A stretch of 12,725 nucleotides of DNA from Ochromonadaceae sp. CCMP2298 (Eukaryota; Sar; Synurophyceae; Ochromonadales; Ochromonadaceae). A program made the translations under genes and the position numbers. Shown one piece after another: positions 1-7,991 of this stretch (positions within the stretch are counted from its first letter, which is position 1; each line of letters opens with the position of its first letter). Location: NCBI GenBank assembly GCA_026770595.1, contig MU634388.1, positions 1 through 12,725 on the forward strand, read 5' to 3'. The notes under the pieces were generated by a model. That model did no database searches. It had not been told where the DNA came from and saw only the letters and a program-made list of their open reading frames with translations.

Positions 1-268
1 AATTAACTGATCTATTGAAATCACTTTCATTCAGTGCTATTCGCACTACCGACTCGCGGATTCCCCTACCGGTGATCCAAGAGCCATTCAGCCTTCGACA
101 GAGAAAGCTGAAAAAGATCGGGAAATAATGAGGCCAAAAATTATTATATCTCCCATATTATTAATTACATGTTGAATTCAAATCCCCCTTATTTGCCAGG
201 GTTCTAAAAATTAAGATATGCATCCGACCAGAGCTCAGATAAACAGATAAATCACGCATCTAACGCGG
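1..268. other. AT-rich upstream intergenic region
   Basis: AT-rich sequence before the first gene, with short A/T runs and near-repeats such as CAGATAAA-like copies around 236-251. No ATG-initiated reading frame of useful length or RNA gene was recognised. By the alternating gene order of the window, it may be the left part of a divergent promoter shared with a minus-strand gene outside the window; that is inference. Confidence 0.5.
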
Positions 269-274
269 TATAAA
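269..274 (+). promoter_or_regulatory. Candidate TATA box of the amino acid transporter gene
   Basis: TATAAA lies 51 bp before the ATG at 325. A start site 25-30 bp downstream would give a leader of about 25-30 nt. An in-frame TAA at 271-273 overlaps the motif, so the coding region cannot extend upstream through it. The motif is seen; its function is inferred. Confidence 0.4.
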
Positions 275-324
275 TCAAAATCCATCACTCGTTCTCAAGG
301 AACTGCGTCAATTTCCCCATCCAG

Positions 325-1883
325 ATGTCCACCGCTAGAGCGATGCAGAACCAGGGCGAGAATCCGATGCACTCGGGCTCCGATATCCAGATGTCCATAT
401 CTAAAGGATCCTCGGACGAAAGTGACGAAAGGGTGGCGGAGCGGCACTTGTCCACGGAGAAGGTCAATCTCCCCCTTATGGGCAACTACTTCTTCTGCAT
501 TCCGCTCACGTGGATTCTCGCCCCGGAGGCCGACGAGAAGGTGGAGATCCGAAACAGCGACATGAGCACGGTATTTCTGCGTAAGTTCGTGCTCTCTCCT
601 GTGAAACAGTCTCGCGATGCCCAAAAACACCTAACATCCTCTCCACACCTACTGCAGTTTTGAACTACATGATCGGCTCGGGCATCATCGTGCAGCCCTA
701 CGTCTTTTCAGAGAGCGGCATAGTCGTGTGTGTGTTCCTCTTCGGGCTGATCTCGTTGATGAACTACACAGGCGTGAAGCTCCTAGTGCAGTGCGCAGAG
801 GAGGTGAGCGTCTTCGAGTTCTCCGAGCTCTCCGGACACATACTAGGACAGAGGGGTGCCAACACGGTCGACTTTGCGATCGCCTTCAGCTCCGCGGGTG
901 CGCTGCTATCATACTTTCTGATCATCGGAACAGTGCTGGTGGACGTGACCGCGCACTGCCAGGGCGGTTACTGCGACGTCGTCTTCCTGACCATCATGCC
1001 CGTCGCTTGTTTCACCCTGCCCCTCTGCCTCTTCCGCAACTTCGGACACCTAGCCATGGCCTCCTACATATCCATCGCGGTCATTTCGGCAACCGTCATG
1101 CTGGTGATTGTCGGCGGACCCATAATCGAGGCGGACAACAAGCCCACCCAGTACCGGCTGGGCAACTTTATCGGCTGCATCAAGACCATCGGGGATATAG
1201 TCTTCGCCACTGGGTACACTGCTGCCACCTTCCACTCCTACACCGCTATGGAGAACCGCAATGTGCCTGCCTTCCTCAACGTCAGTGCCACCACCTCTGC
1301 CCTGGGCGCTGTGGCATGCTTCACCACCGGGCTGGCTGGCTACCTCACCTTCGGCGCAGACACGGAGACCAACGTGCTGGAGAACTTCACTGGCTCTGTA
1401 GGTGCGGTGTTCAAGGTCGGCCTCGTGGTGCACCTCTTGCTGTAAGTCCACGCACCCACTAAGTCCACCCACTGAATACTGCGCCTTGCTGATCTATTAC
1501 CCTCATCCTAATCAACCATTACTCTCATCCCATTCATCAGTTACATCCCTGGGGACTTTGTGATCATGCGGGCTGGAATCTTGAAGCTGATGGGGGAAGA
1601 CTGTGCTCACATGTCCAACACCACCTTCTTCGGAATTACCCTGGGCTCCTTCGGGGTTTTACTCTTCATCGCCCTCATCTTGCAGGTTTATTTCTCCTCC
1701 GTAAACTCCCTCTCGATAGTGATCTCGTTCACGGGGGGTGTTGCGGGGAGCTTTCTTTACTTCGTCGCGCCGAGTCTCTGCGCATTGAAGGTGCTCAAGA
1801 AAGAGGAGCACCGGAAGGCCTGGACGCTGCTCTTCTTCGGCGCTGTCATTATGCTGTCTGTTACAATTGGCACTTTCCTGTAG
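325..1883 (+). CDS. Amino acid/auxin permease-family (AAAP, SLC38-like) transporter, three exons
   Basis: Probable integral membrane amino acid transporter. The spliced product is 460 residues from exons 325-580, 658-1441 and 1541-1883. Joining across GTAAGT donors and AG acceptors restores one frame and the AAAP signature of transmembrane helix 1, NYMIGSGI followed by PYVF, at residues 88-103. About eleven hydrophobic helices follow, near residues 81-103, 107-129, 152-180, 191-210, 217-242, 256-283, 292-317, 330-355, 376-397, 401-426 and 440-460, which is the usual AAAP number. The AMEN motif after helix 6 and GYLTFG in helix 7 also fit SLC38-type members. Residues 1-50 are Ser/Asp/Glu-rich, a cytosolic tail. 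ATG 325 is the first ATG after an in-frame TAA at 271. An extra hydrophobic stretch (about residues 54-67) before helix 1 is odd. Substrate and membrane (plasma or vacuolar) cannot be told. The 3' end faces the SGNH gene across 116 bp. Confidence 0.88.
581..657 (+). other. Intron 1 of the AAAP transporter gene (77 nt)
   Basis: GTAAGT donor at 581 and CTGCAG acceptor ending at 657. A CTAAC branch-point-like motif lies at 631-635, 22 nt before the acceptor. It splits a Leu codon after its first base. Without splicing, the frame of exon 1 stops inside helix 1. Confidence 0.85.
1442..1540 (+). other. Intron 2 of the AAAP transporter gene (99 nt)
   Basis: GTAAGT donor at 1442 and a pyrimidine-rich tract ending in ATCAG at 1540; CTAAT near 1507-1511 may be the branch point. 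It splits a Leu codon after its second base, and joining gives continuous helix 8 (HLLLYIPGDF). Read-through stops at once at the TAA at 1443-1445. Confidence 0.85.
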
Positions 1884-1999
1884 GTTGTTACCGTTGTGGT
1901 TCCTCTAGTTTCCTGTGGGCACTTGCACTTACTAAAAATGATTATTGTCTCGTTTTTCTCCATAGCACTTCTACAATATACTTTTTCATTACTCAACAG

Positions 2000-3544
2000 C
2001 TAGCAAGAGTGTATGCCTAATAACTTCCACTTGTAGTTCGGCTTCGCTCTCTCCGCCTCGGCGGGCAGCGAGAGGTGCAGCGTGTGCTCACCGGGGGCCA
2101 GCGTGGGCAGCGTGGCTGCCTGGCCTAGCACCAGCGTGCTGATGTTGACCAGCGGCTCTCTAGATAACGTGACCACGTGTGTTACTGAGTAATCCTGCTC
2201 CATCTCCCACCGGCCGTCGATGTATACCTTCTGGTCCTCAAAGTCGTCTATCCAGATTGCTACTTTACCCATGTTCGGGCTGTAGGATTTGAGAAAAGAG
2301 ATTTGCAGTCGGGGGGATTCTCCCAGCAGCACCTTGAAAGATATGGTGCTGTGCTCTATCGCCCCGCCCGCCTCCAGGATCCACCCGAACTTTAACTGGC
2401 TGTCGTTGTAATACTTCCACACGACTGGGGGCGGTGCAAGGGGCTGGAAGAACATCACTGACTGGGGGTCTTCGCCTGCGCGCATTTGTGTCAGTGGGGT
2501 GCTGCAGATGGGCTGCACCGATGCGTCTGCCTGGTCTGCAGCCACGTACCGCATCTGTCCACCCGGATCGAGCCCCTGGGACTGGTCACACGCCTGCATG
2601 TGCGCCTCCTTGACCTGCCTGCCTACGGCGTATGCGATCATCTTGGCCATCATGGCGTGCGCCTTGGCGTCCGGGTGCGACATGCCGTTCCACCATTGGT
2701 TGAGGTCGCTAGGGGGCTCTGCGTACACGGGCCAGGCTAGATCGCGGTAGGAGATGAAGGGGATGCTGTAGCGGTGCAGGGCGATGGCCACGAAGTCTTG
2801 CATGTCCCACCAGCGCTTGCACCAGACGAACCCCCCGCAGCACTTGCCTTGGTCCTCCACGTTGGGGCAGTGACTGGCCCACTCGCGCTTGTCGTTCTTG
2901 CCAGTGCGGAAGGCTTGGTGGAACAGCAGCGCGGGGTGGTTAGGCAGCGCGTCGATTAGCTGGATGAAGGTGCTGTAGAGGTGCGGCAGGGCCTGGAGGT
3001 CGAAGCCCTGGTCGTTCACAGAAAGATCCACGATGACCAAGTCAGCCTCCTTCATATCGCTCACTTTGTCGATCCACACGTCGATATTGCACGCGGGGAC
3101 TCCAATATTGTTAACCTCGAATTTGCCCTTGTACCAGCCGGAATTGAGGATCTGCGTGAAGGAGTTGGACCATCGCTCCCCCAGCCGGTCGCGGAGGTCC
3201 GCTCCCCATGTCACAGAGCCGCCCACGATGAAGACATTTATAGTCTCCCCTTTGATCATTTTGGACGCCACCTTTCTCTGGAAGGGACACAAGTTGCCAG
3301 GGCGGTAGACGTGCGCCATGTCGGTGAGACTGGCGTCTACTACTGGGTCGAGGGTGGCGTTGACACGCTCCATGAAGAGAGTCATGTCTACCTCCTCTCG
3401 TAGGCCGTTTGTGCGCCTGTGCACTCCGGGTAAATGATCGGCTGGCTGAAATACAAGACTCTTCTCGCCTATCGTGTTGTAGGGCAGCAGAAGCAAGCAG
3501 GCCACGATCCTGTGGATGGAGAACCAGTTGTGCCCCATGTTCAT
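2000..3544 (-). CDS. Secreted SGNH/GDSL-like hydrolase with C-terminal beta-rich domain
   Basis: 514 residues from the ATG at 3544; a second ATG at 3538 would also serve. The frame stays open upstream to 3607 but without an ATG. Residues 12-25 form a hydrophobic core fitting a signal peptide or anchor. SGNH blocks are visible: GGS at 108-110 (nucleophile S110), NIGVPAC at 146-152 (block II Gly), SVND at 175-178 (N177) and SHPD at 289-292 (H290). The usual Asp three residues before the His is not present; residue 287 is Gly and 286 is Asn. A Cys-rich patch (residues 226-242) and N-glycosylation sequons (NAT, NDS, NIS) suggest an extracytoplasmic protein. Residues about 380-514 look beta-rich and could be a carbohydrate-binding or lectin-like domain; not identified. 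Family members are esterases, lipases or carbohydrate acetyl-esterases; the substrate is unknown. It is divergent from the phosphatase gene. Confidence 0.75.
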   Translation of the reverse strand: MNMGHNWFSIHRIVACLLLLPYNTIGEKSLVFQPADHLPGVHRRTNGLREEVDMTLFMERVNATLDPVVDASLTDMAHVYRPGNLCPFQRKVASKMIKGETINVFIVGGSVTWGADLRDRLGERWSNSFTQILNSGWYKGKFEVNNIGVPACNIDVWIDKVSDMKEADLVIVDLSVNDQGFDLQALPHLYSTFIQLIDALPNHPALLFHQAFRTGKNDKREWASHCPNVEDQGKCCGGFVWCKRWWDMQDFVAIALHRYSIPFISYRDLAWPVYAEPPSDLNQWWNGMSHPDAKAHAMMAKMIAYAVGRQVKEAHMQACDQSQGLDPGGQMRYVAADQADASVQPICSTPLTQMRAGEDPQSVMFFQPLAPPPVVWKYYNDSQLKFGWILEAGGAIEHSTISFKVLLGESPRLQISFLKSYSPNMGKVAIWIDDFEDQKVYIDGRWEMEQDYSVTHVVTLSREPLVNISTLVLGQAATLPTLAPGEHTLHLSLPAEAERAKPNYKWKLLGIHSC

Positions 3545-4009
3545 TTTCGAGTGCTCGCCGCCCTGCTGGCCTCTGATCACGCCTTTCTCGCCGAGCCCCG
3601 GTTGCACGTATGACCGTGCGTAGTGGCCGAAACCCCGAGAAGCAGGGGCAGTAGAGTACGGAAAATCTATGGAACAGGCTGGACTGTGAGTAGACTCAAA
3701 GAGAGATCAAAGAACCGTTCATTCGTGTGAATTGCAAAAGTCCAAGGTTTTGGAACGTTTTTGGCAGGCAGCCGTCGAGAAGACTGGAAGAGCAGAAGGC
3801 AGAGATTCAATTCGACCGTGGAGAAGAGCACAAGGCGCTCACAATTCTACCAGGAGCCACAGAAGTCTCGGTTTGCTCTCTGCATCCATTCGCAGTTGTG
3901 CTTGACAGCTGCCGCGGCCGTCGGAAGCCCGCAGAGTCTTCGGTTGCTTGTGGAGGGCGACAAGTAAACATTTTAATTCCCATCGACAGAAGCTTTCAAA
4001 TAGCGAGAA
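3545..4009. promoter_or_regulatory. Divergent intergenic region between SGNH hydrolase and purple acid phosphatase genes
   Basis: 465 bp separating two divergently transcribed genes for secreted hydrolases, so both promoters should lie here. No clear TATA box was seen. Non-ATG frames over 3727-4128 and 3761-3967 begin at GTG and TTG and are not credible genes. I found no ATG in the 250 bases before 4010 on the plus strand, so the phosphatase leader seems free of upstream ORFs. Confidence 0.5.
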
Positions 4010-5866
4010 ATGCAGCTACTCTGGGCAGCCGTATTGATTGGCAGCATTGCGCAGAGCAGTGCTCGCAGCAAGCATGGGAAGCACGATTTCCCCCGTCTAA
4101 CGCCGCACGGCCACGAGGCAGCAAATGAATTTCAGATGATCATCCCTGGCAACATCAAAGATGGGCGGAAGAGTTTAGACGGCACAGCCTACACCTTCAA
4201 CAGAATATTTCCCTTGGTGATTGACAACAACGACGTGGTCACTGTGACTTTTTCCTCCTCGGCGCCCTCTGGCTCGGACTGGATTGGCGCCTACTCTCCC
4301 CCAGGACAGGACGTCACGCAGACGACGCCTGTCAAGTACGGATGGTGTGACGAGACAGACTCTTACACCACCCAGGGCGCAGGCGTGCTCACCTTCAATC
4401 TCACCAACCTGCGCGAGGACGTGGAGTTCATTTACTTCACAAACTCCACATCCCACGCCGTGGTGGTGCTCGTCTCCGAGCAACGCGTCAGCTTCAAGAA
4501 CCCCAACCAGCCCCTCCGCCCGCGCGTCGTGGCCACCGGCGACCTGGATGTGCTAAACTTGCTCTGGAGCTCAGCTACCTCCACCGCCCCCACATTGAAG
4601 TGGGGCACCACCTCGGGGGTGTATGGGACGGAGGTGGGGGCGGAGACTAGCTCCATCGAGCAAGACGAGGTGTGCGGCGCGCCCGCCAGCACGTACGGCT
4701 GGCGCAATCTGGGCCTCATCCACACCGCCCCCATGGCCGGCATGAAGGCCCTAGCTGGTGAGAAGGTGTACTACGTCTTCGGGGACGAGGAGACGCAGGA
4801 CTACTCCGGGGAGTTCGTACTGCACGTGCCGCCGCTGCCCGGGAGCGTGGTGGTAGAGGGGGGAGTGCGGCCTACGCGCGCGATCCTCTACGACGACCTA
4901 GGCCGCGGCTCCAGCGACTCCACCTTCACCTGGAACGAGTACGGGCGCCCCTCCATGTACACCATGCAGTCCGTGGGTGCTCTGGTGGACGCAGGAGAGG
5001 TCGACGTCATCTACCACGGGGGGGACATCTCTTACGCCACAGGCTACATCGCCGTCTGGGATTTTTTTATGGACATGATTTCGCCCGTAGCAGCGGGCGT
5101 GGTGTACCTGTCAACTGTGGGCAACCACGAGTCGGACTGGTACGACTCCGCGTCCTACTTCTCCAACGGCGACTCGGGCGGAGAGTGCGGCGTGCTTACA
5201 ACTAAACTGCTGCCCATGCCGGCACCGGCCACCACCAACAAGCCCTGGTGGTCCTACGAGGTCGGAATGATGCACTTCGTGGGCATGTCTACGGAGCACG
5301 AGTACGAGGTGGGGTCTGAGCAGTACAAATGGCTGGAGGCAGACCTTGCTAGTGTGGATCGGGACATCACTCCCTGGATCATCTTCGGGGGTCACCGCGC
5401 CATGTACCTCAACTCCGACTACGGCGGGAGCGAGGGGTCAGACATATCGGTGATGGATCGACTGATTCTGAATATCGAGCCGCTGCTCTACAAGTACCGG
5501 GTGAATCTGGGCTTCTACGGGCACAACCACGTGGTGCAGAGGCAGTCCGCGGTGTTCAAGAAGGAGGTCGTGCAGGCATCTAGGGTGGGGCTGGACGATG
5601 CGGGCAATACCGTGCACTACCAGGACGATCCTCAGGCTACGGTCCACATGGTTGTGGGCACAGGGGGTGCGACGTTCACGAAGAACGCTTTAGACCCAGC
5701 GCCTGAGTGGAACGAGATGGTCTTCTACGAATACGGGTACGCGAAACTCACGGCGTTTAATGCCACCTACCTTGATTGGCAGTGGGTGCAGGCGGAGACG
5801 GGGGAGGTGCTTGACCGCATGGTGATCACGCAGTCAGACCCCTCCAAGCCCTGGGTCAGGCGGTAG
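4010..5866 (+). CDS. Secreted purple acid phosphatase (plant PAP1/PAP27-type metallophosphoesterase)
   Basis: Intronless, 618 residues, about the length of plant PAP1/PAP27-type enzymes (roughly 610). A signal peptide occupies residues 1-19. The N-terminal extension contains DWIGAYSP, typical of this subgroup, followed by the fibronectin-III-like PAP domain that begins near PLRPRVV. The catalytic domain has all five metal-ligand blocks: DDLG (D296), GDISY (D339, Y342), GNHE (N372), GGHR (H462) and GHNH (H505, H507). DSGGECG and GSEQYKW are further subgroup signatures. A C-terminal metallophosphatase extension follows (VGTGGA, then YGYAKL). NLT, NST and NAT sequons fit secretion. Family enzymes hydrolyse phosphomonoesters at a dinuclear metal centre, often for phosphate scavenging. 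Oddities are DDLG for the usual GDxG and GHNHVVQR for GHxHxYER. No retention signal is seen at the C-terminus (WVRR). ATG 4010 is the first ATG of the leader. Confidence 0.93.
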   Translation: MQLLWAAVLIGSIAQSSARSKHGKHDFPRLTPHGHEAANEFQMIIPGNIKDGRKSLDGTAYTFNRIFPLVIDNNDVVTVTFSSSAPSGSDWIGAYSPPGQDVTQTTPVKYGWCDETDSYTTQGAGVLTFNLTNLREDVEFIYFTNSTSHAVVVLVSEQRVSFKNPNQPLRPRVVATGDLDVLNLLWSSATSTAPTLKWGTTSGVYGTEVGAETSSIEQDEVCGAPASTYGWRNLGLIHTAPMAGMKALAGEKVYYVFGDEETQDYSGEFVLHVPPLPGSVVVEGGVRPTRAILYDDLGRGSSDSTFTWNEYGRPSMYTMQSVGALVDAGEVDVIYHGGDISYATGYIAVWDFFMDMISPVAAGVVYLSTVGNHESDWYDSASYFSNGDSGGECGVLTTKLLPMPAPATTNKPWWSYEVGMMHFVGMSTEHEYEVGSEQYKWLEADLASVDRDITPWIIFGGHRAMYLNSDYGGSEGSDISVMDRLILNIEPLLYKYRVNLGFYGHNHVVQRQSAVFKKEVVQASRVGLDDAGNTVHYQDDPQATVHMVVGTGGATFTKNALDPAPEWNEMVFYEYGYAKLTAFNATYLDWQWVQAETGEVLDRMVITQSDPSKPWVRR

Positions 5867-5945
5867 ACAGCAGACACAGGCAGTAGCACAAACGACACCA
5901 GATTCTGCGATTGAGGATCTGGGCAGCAAGGGTATAAACAGCACA

Positions 5946-5973
5946 GGCGCAGCGCCCCCTCTCTGAGAGAGGG
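5946..5973. repeat. Two abutting perfect inverted repeats (hairpins)
   Basis: GGCGC-A-GCGCC (5946-5956) is followed directly by CCCTCTC-TGA-GAGAGGG (5957-5973). They form 5-bp and 7-bp perfect stems 80-107 bp after the phosphatase stop. They could be a 3' UTR structure; function is unknown. Confidence 0.6.
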
Positions 5974-6046
5974 TATATTTATAGGGTGGAACAGGTAAGT
6001 AAGTTAGGACAAACTGAAGTTCCCACATTTCCGCACCACCAGGAAT

Positions 6047-6079
6047 CTCCGGGTCCCTATATTTCTTCGGGTCCCGGAG
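6047..6079. repeat. Inverted repeat CTCCGGG / CCCGGAG
   Basis: Seven-base arms at 6047-6053 and 6073-6079 are separated by 19 bases. They also include a direct repeat CGGGTCCC. It lies in the putative 3' UTR zone between convergent genes. Confidence 0.45.
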
Positions 6080-6257
6080 TCTTCGCACAGAGGCCATCCG
6101 CCTTCACACAAATGCGGAGCCACTCAGCTTTTGCTTTCACCATTAAAAAACAAGAGCGTATTAACCAACAACGTGTTTTTCAAGTGCGCATTTAGCGCAT
6201 TTTTGTTCCAAGCACCCCAAATTGAACATGCCTATCCCAACCCCAAACACCCCCATC

Positions 6258-7798
6258 TTAGCTGCGGGGGTAGGTGGGTTTTTCCTTGGCCATGGCTGCG
6301 CGCATCGCTTCCATGAGGTCGTCGCTGAGCAGGTAGGCCGAGTTCCACATCTTCACGTACTCCAGCCCCTGCGTAGTTGTGTGCTCCCTGGAGTGCAATA
6401 AGACACGCTTTACCCCTCTGGTTGTGAGAGGGCTCTTCGAAGCAATCTCTGCAGCCACCGCGTTCACGTGTGCCATCATCTCTGCCTCTGAGTCGAAGCA
6501 GCCCGCCACCAGGCCCATCTTCTCCGCCTCGGCACCAGAGAAGGTGCGCCCCGTGTAGGTCAATTCTGCGGCGCGCTGGTGTCCGATGATCTTGGGAATG
6601 CGCTGCAGAGTCCCGATGTCAGCCACCTGTGGGTGGGGGGATAGGGTAGGGGTGGTGCAGAGGTGAAACGGTGAGTGAGGTGGAGGCGCGGTCGACGCAC
6701 ATTTCGGGGGCACAGAGCAAACGACAGAGAGCAGAGAACAGAGTACAGCGGCAGAGTGGTAGGAGGAGGGGCAGAGAGAGGGGTAGAGGGGCAGAGATAT
6801 AACCAGCGAGAGGGATAGAGGGATGGCGATAGAGAGGCAGCACTCACGATAGCTAGGTCAGTCTCTTTGATGCTGAAAGACGCGTCCTTAGTGCAGTAGC
6901 GCAGATCGCACGCCGTGATCACATCGATCGCCCCCCCAATGCAGTGCCCCGACACAGCCGCGATCACGGGCAGAGCGCACTGCTCCGGCAGACTCACGCA
7001 GTCCTGCAAAAACTGAATAAACCGACTAAGCCCCTCGCGCCGCCTTCCTTCGCACTTCTCCTTCATGGCCATCTGCTGCATCTCCGCGAAGACGCTCAGG
7101 TCCATACCGGTGGAGAAGTTTCCCCCCAGGCCGCTGAGCACCACCACACGTGCGTGGGGGTCTGCCTGAAGGGCGTGGAAGACCTGCTGGTACTCGTCCC
7201 ACATCTGCATGTTGAAGGCGTTGCCGCGCTTGGGCCTGGCTAGATTGACTTGCTGTACGCCGGCAGCTAGGGCCACGGTGATGGTCTTCAGATCGAGGTC
7301 GGCGAGGGAAAGGCGGGCCTGTTGTGCAGGGAAGGCAATCGACGACACGGACACGGGCACCTTGGGCGCAGTGGTAGTGGCAGTGGCAGTGGTTGAGGCA
7401 GGAGGGGTCCCAGAGGCTAGATCGGGAATCACCCCGTCGAACAGATCTCTCACTACGTTAGTGTACTGCTCCATAGCTGCTTCCTTGGAAATGTCTCCAA
7501 GTTTTTTCCATGAAGCATGTTTAGCGCGCCCAACGGGGTCGAAAAAGGAGGGCTCAGGGGTCGTGCACGGCCCCACCTCCGCCTGCTTGAACAGTCCATA
7601 CATGTGCAGCTTCGTCTCACTCGACACATCTCTCTCAGGCACGTCTTTGCTGTTAATCGCAGCCATGGCTTTCCGGAAATCATCCGCGACTCCCGAGAAC
7701 AATCTCCAGGGCTGTCGGGGAGTGGCGGCTGCACTCGCACTCCGCGCGGCCCTCACGATGCCAGTGAAGCGCATCATGATCGCCGAGTGACGATTCAT
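6258..7798 (-). CDS. Mitochondrial ACBP-domain / delta3,5-delta2,4-dienoyl-CoA isomerase (ECH1-type) fusion, two exons
   Basis: The spliced product is 439 residues, from exons 7798-6848 and 6626-6258 (reverse). Residues 1-36 are Arg/Ala/Ser-rich with no acidic residue, a mitochondrial presequence with a possible RLF/S processing site. Residues 37-121 are an acyl-CoA-binding domain with the ligand-binding Y67, K71, K93 and Y112 all present. A Thr/Ala/Pro linker (about 122-160) leads to a crotonase-fold domain (165-439). Its catalytic acids D292, E312 and D320 have the spacing (20 and 8) of rat ECH1 D176, E196 and D204, and GHCIGGAID and ADIGTLQR match that enzyme. It should move double bonds of 3,5-dienoyl-CoA to 2,4-dienoyl-CoA in beta-oxidation of unsaturated fatty acids. 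The C-terminus (PRS) is not a peroxisomal SKL-type signal. An in-frame TGA at 7817-7819 bounds the start. ATG 7777 (M8) has better start context and is an alternative. Confidence 0.9.
6627..6847 (-). other. Intron of the ACBP/dienoyl-CoA isomerase gene (221 nt, phase 0)
   Basis: On the minus strand the GTGAGT donor starts at 6847 and the CACAG acceptor ends at 6627. Joining gives ETDLAI followed by VADIGTLQR, exactly as ECH1 enzymes require. The intron is pyrimidine-rich on the sense strand and has no in-frame stop, so retention would read through in a wrong frame. Confidence 0.88.
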
Positions 7799-7855
7799 CA
7801 GAATGAGGTGAGTGGATCATCTCCCTAATTCCAATTCCACACCTCTTTATTGCTC

Positions 7856-7882
7856 AAATACGTTTACAACTAAAATACGTTT
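7856..7882. repeat. Direct repeat AAATACGTTT, two copies 17 bp apart
   Basis: Exact copies at 7856-7865 and 7873-7882, each followed by a similar ACA/CACA tail, in an AT-rich part of a divergent promoter region. They could be paired protein-binding sites for one or both flanking genes; this is inferred from position only. Confidence 0.5.
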
Positions 7883-7991
7883 CACATTTATGCATAGTTT
7901 GGAGAGAAACCTCTCTGTCTTGTGTTCCGGACTTCACCCCACCTTTTTGCTTCTCTGCTTTCATTCCTAAGGAAGTGTCCTACATTCATTG

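Larger units (their letters stand above)
5867..6257. other. Convergent intergenic region after purple acid phosphatase
   Basis: 391 bp between the 3' ends of the phosphatase gene (+) and the fatty acid isomerase gene (-). It holds TATA-like motifs (5933-5938 and 5974-5983), two adjacent hairpins, a GTAAGTAAGT donor-like sequence at 5995-6004, an inverted repeat with a direct CGGGTCCC repeat (6047-6079), and ATTAAA near 6142, a possible variant poly(A) signal for the phosphatase mRNA. No convincing gene is seen. Confidence 0.5.

Noticed and set aside
728-1462. 244-codon plus-strand frame overlapping the transporter
   Set aside because: Out-of-frame shadow of transporter exon 2; Arg/His/Pro-rich composition and no family signal.
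2486-3403. Several plus-strand frames opposite the SGNH gene
   Set aside because: Antisense shadows in GC-rich coding sequence; none shows a domain, and they overlap conserved SGNH blocks.
3545-3607. N-terminal extension of the SGNH protein starting at 3607
   Set aside because: That start is GTG. The first ATG is at 3544 and directly precedes the signal peptide.
3727-4128. Open frames in the phosphatase leader, up to 133 codons
   Set aside because: They start at GTG or TTG, have no ATG and no recognisable protein features, and overlap the phosphatase signal peptide in another frame.
6560-6847. Continuation of isomerase exon 1 into the intron as the true C-terminus
   Set aside because: Splicing restores ADIGTLQR and the rest of the crotonase fold exactly. 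The read-through tail is low complexity. Kept only as a possible retained-intron isoform.
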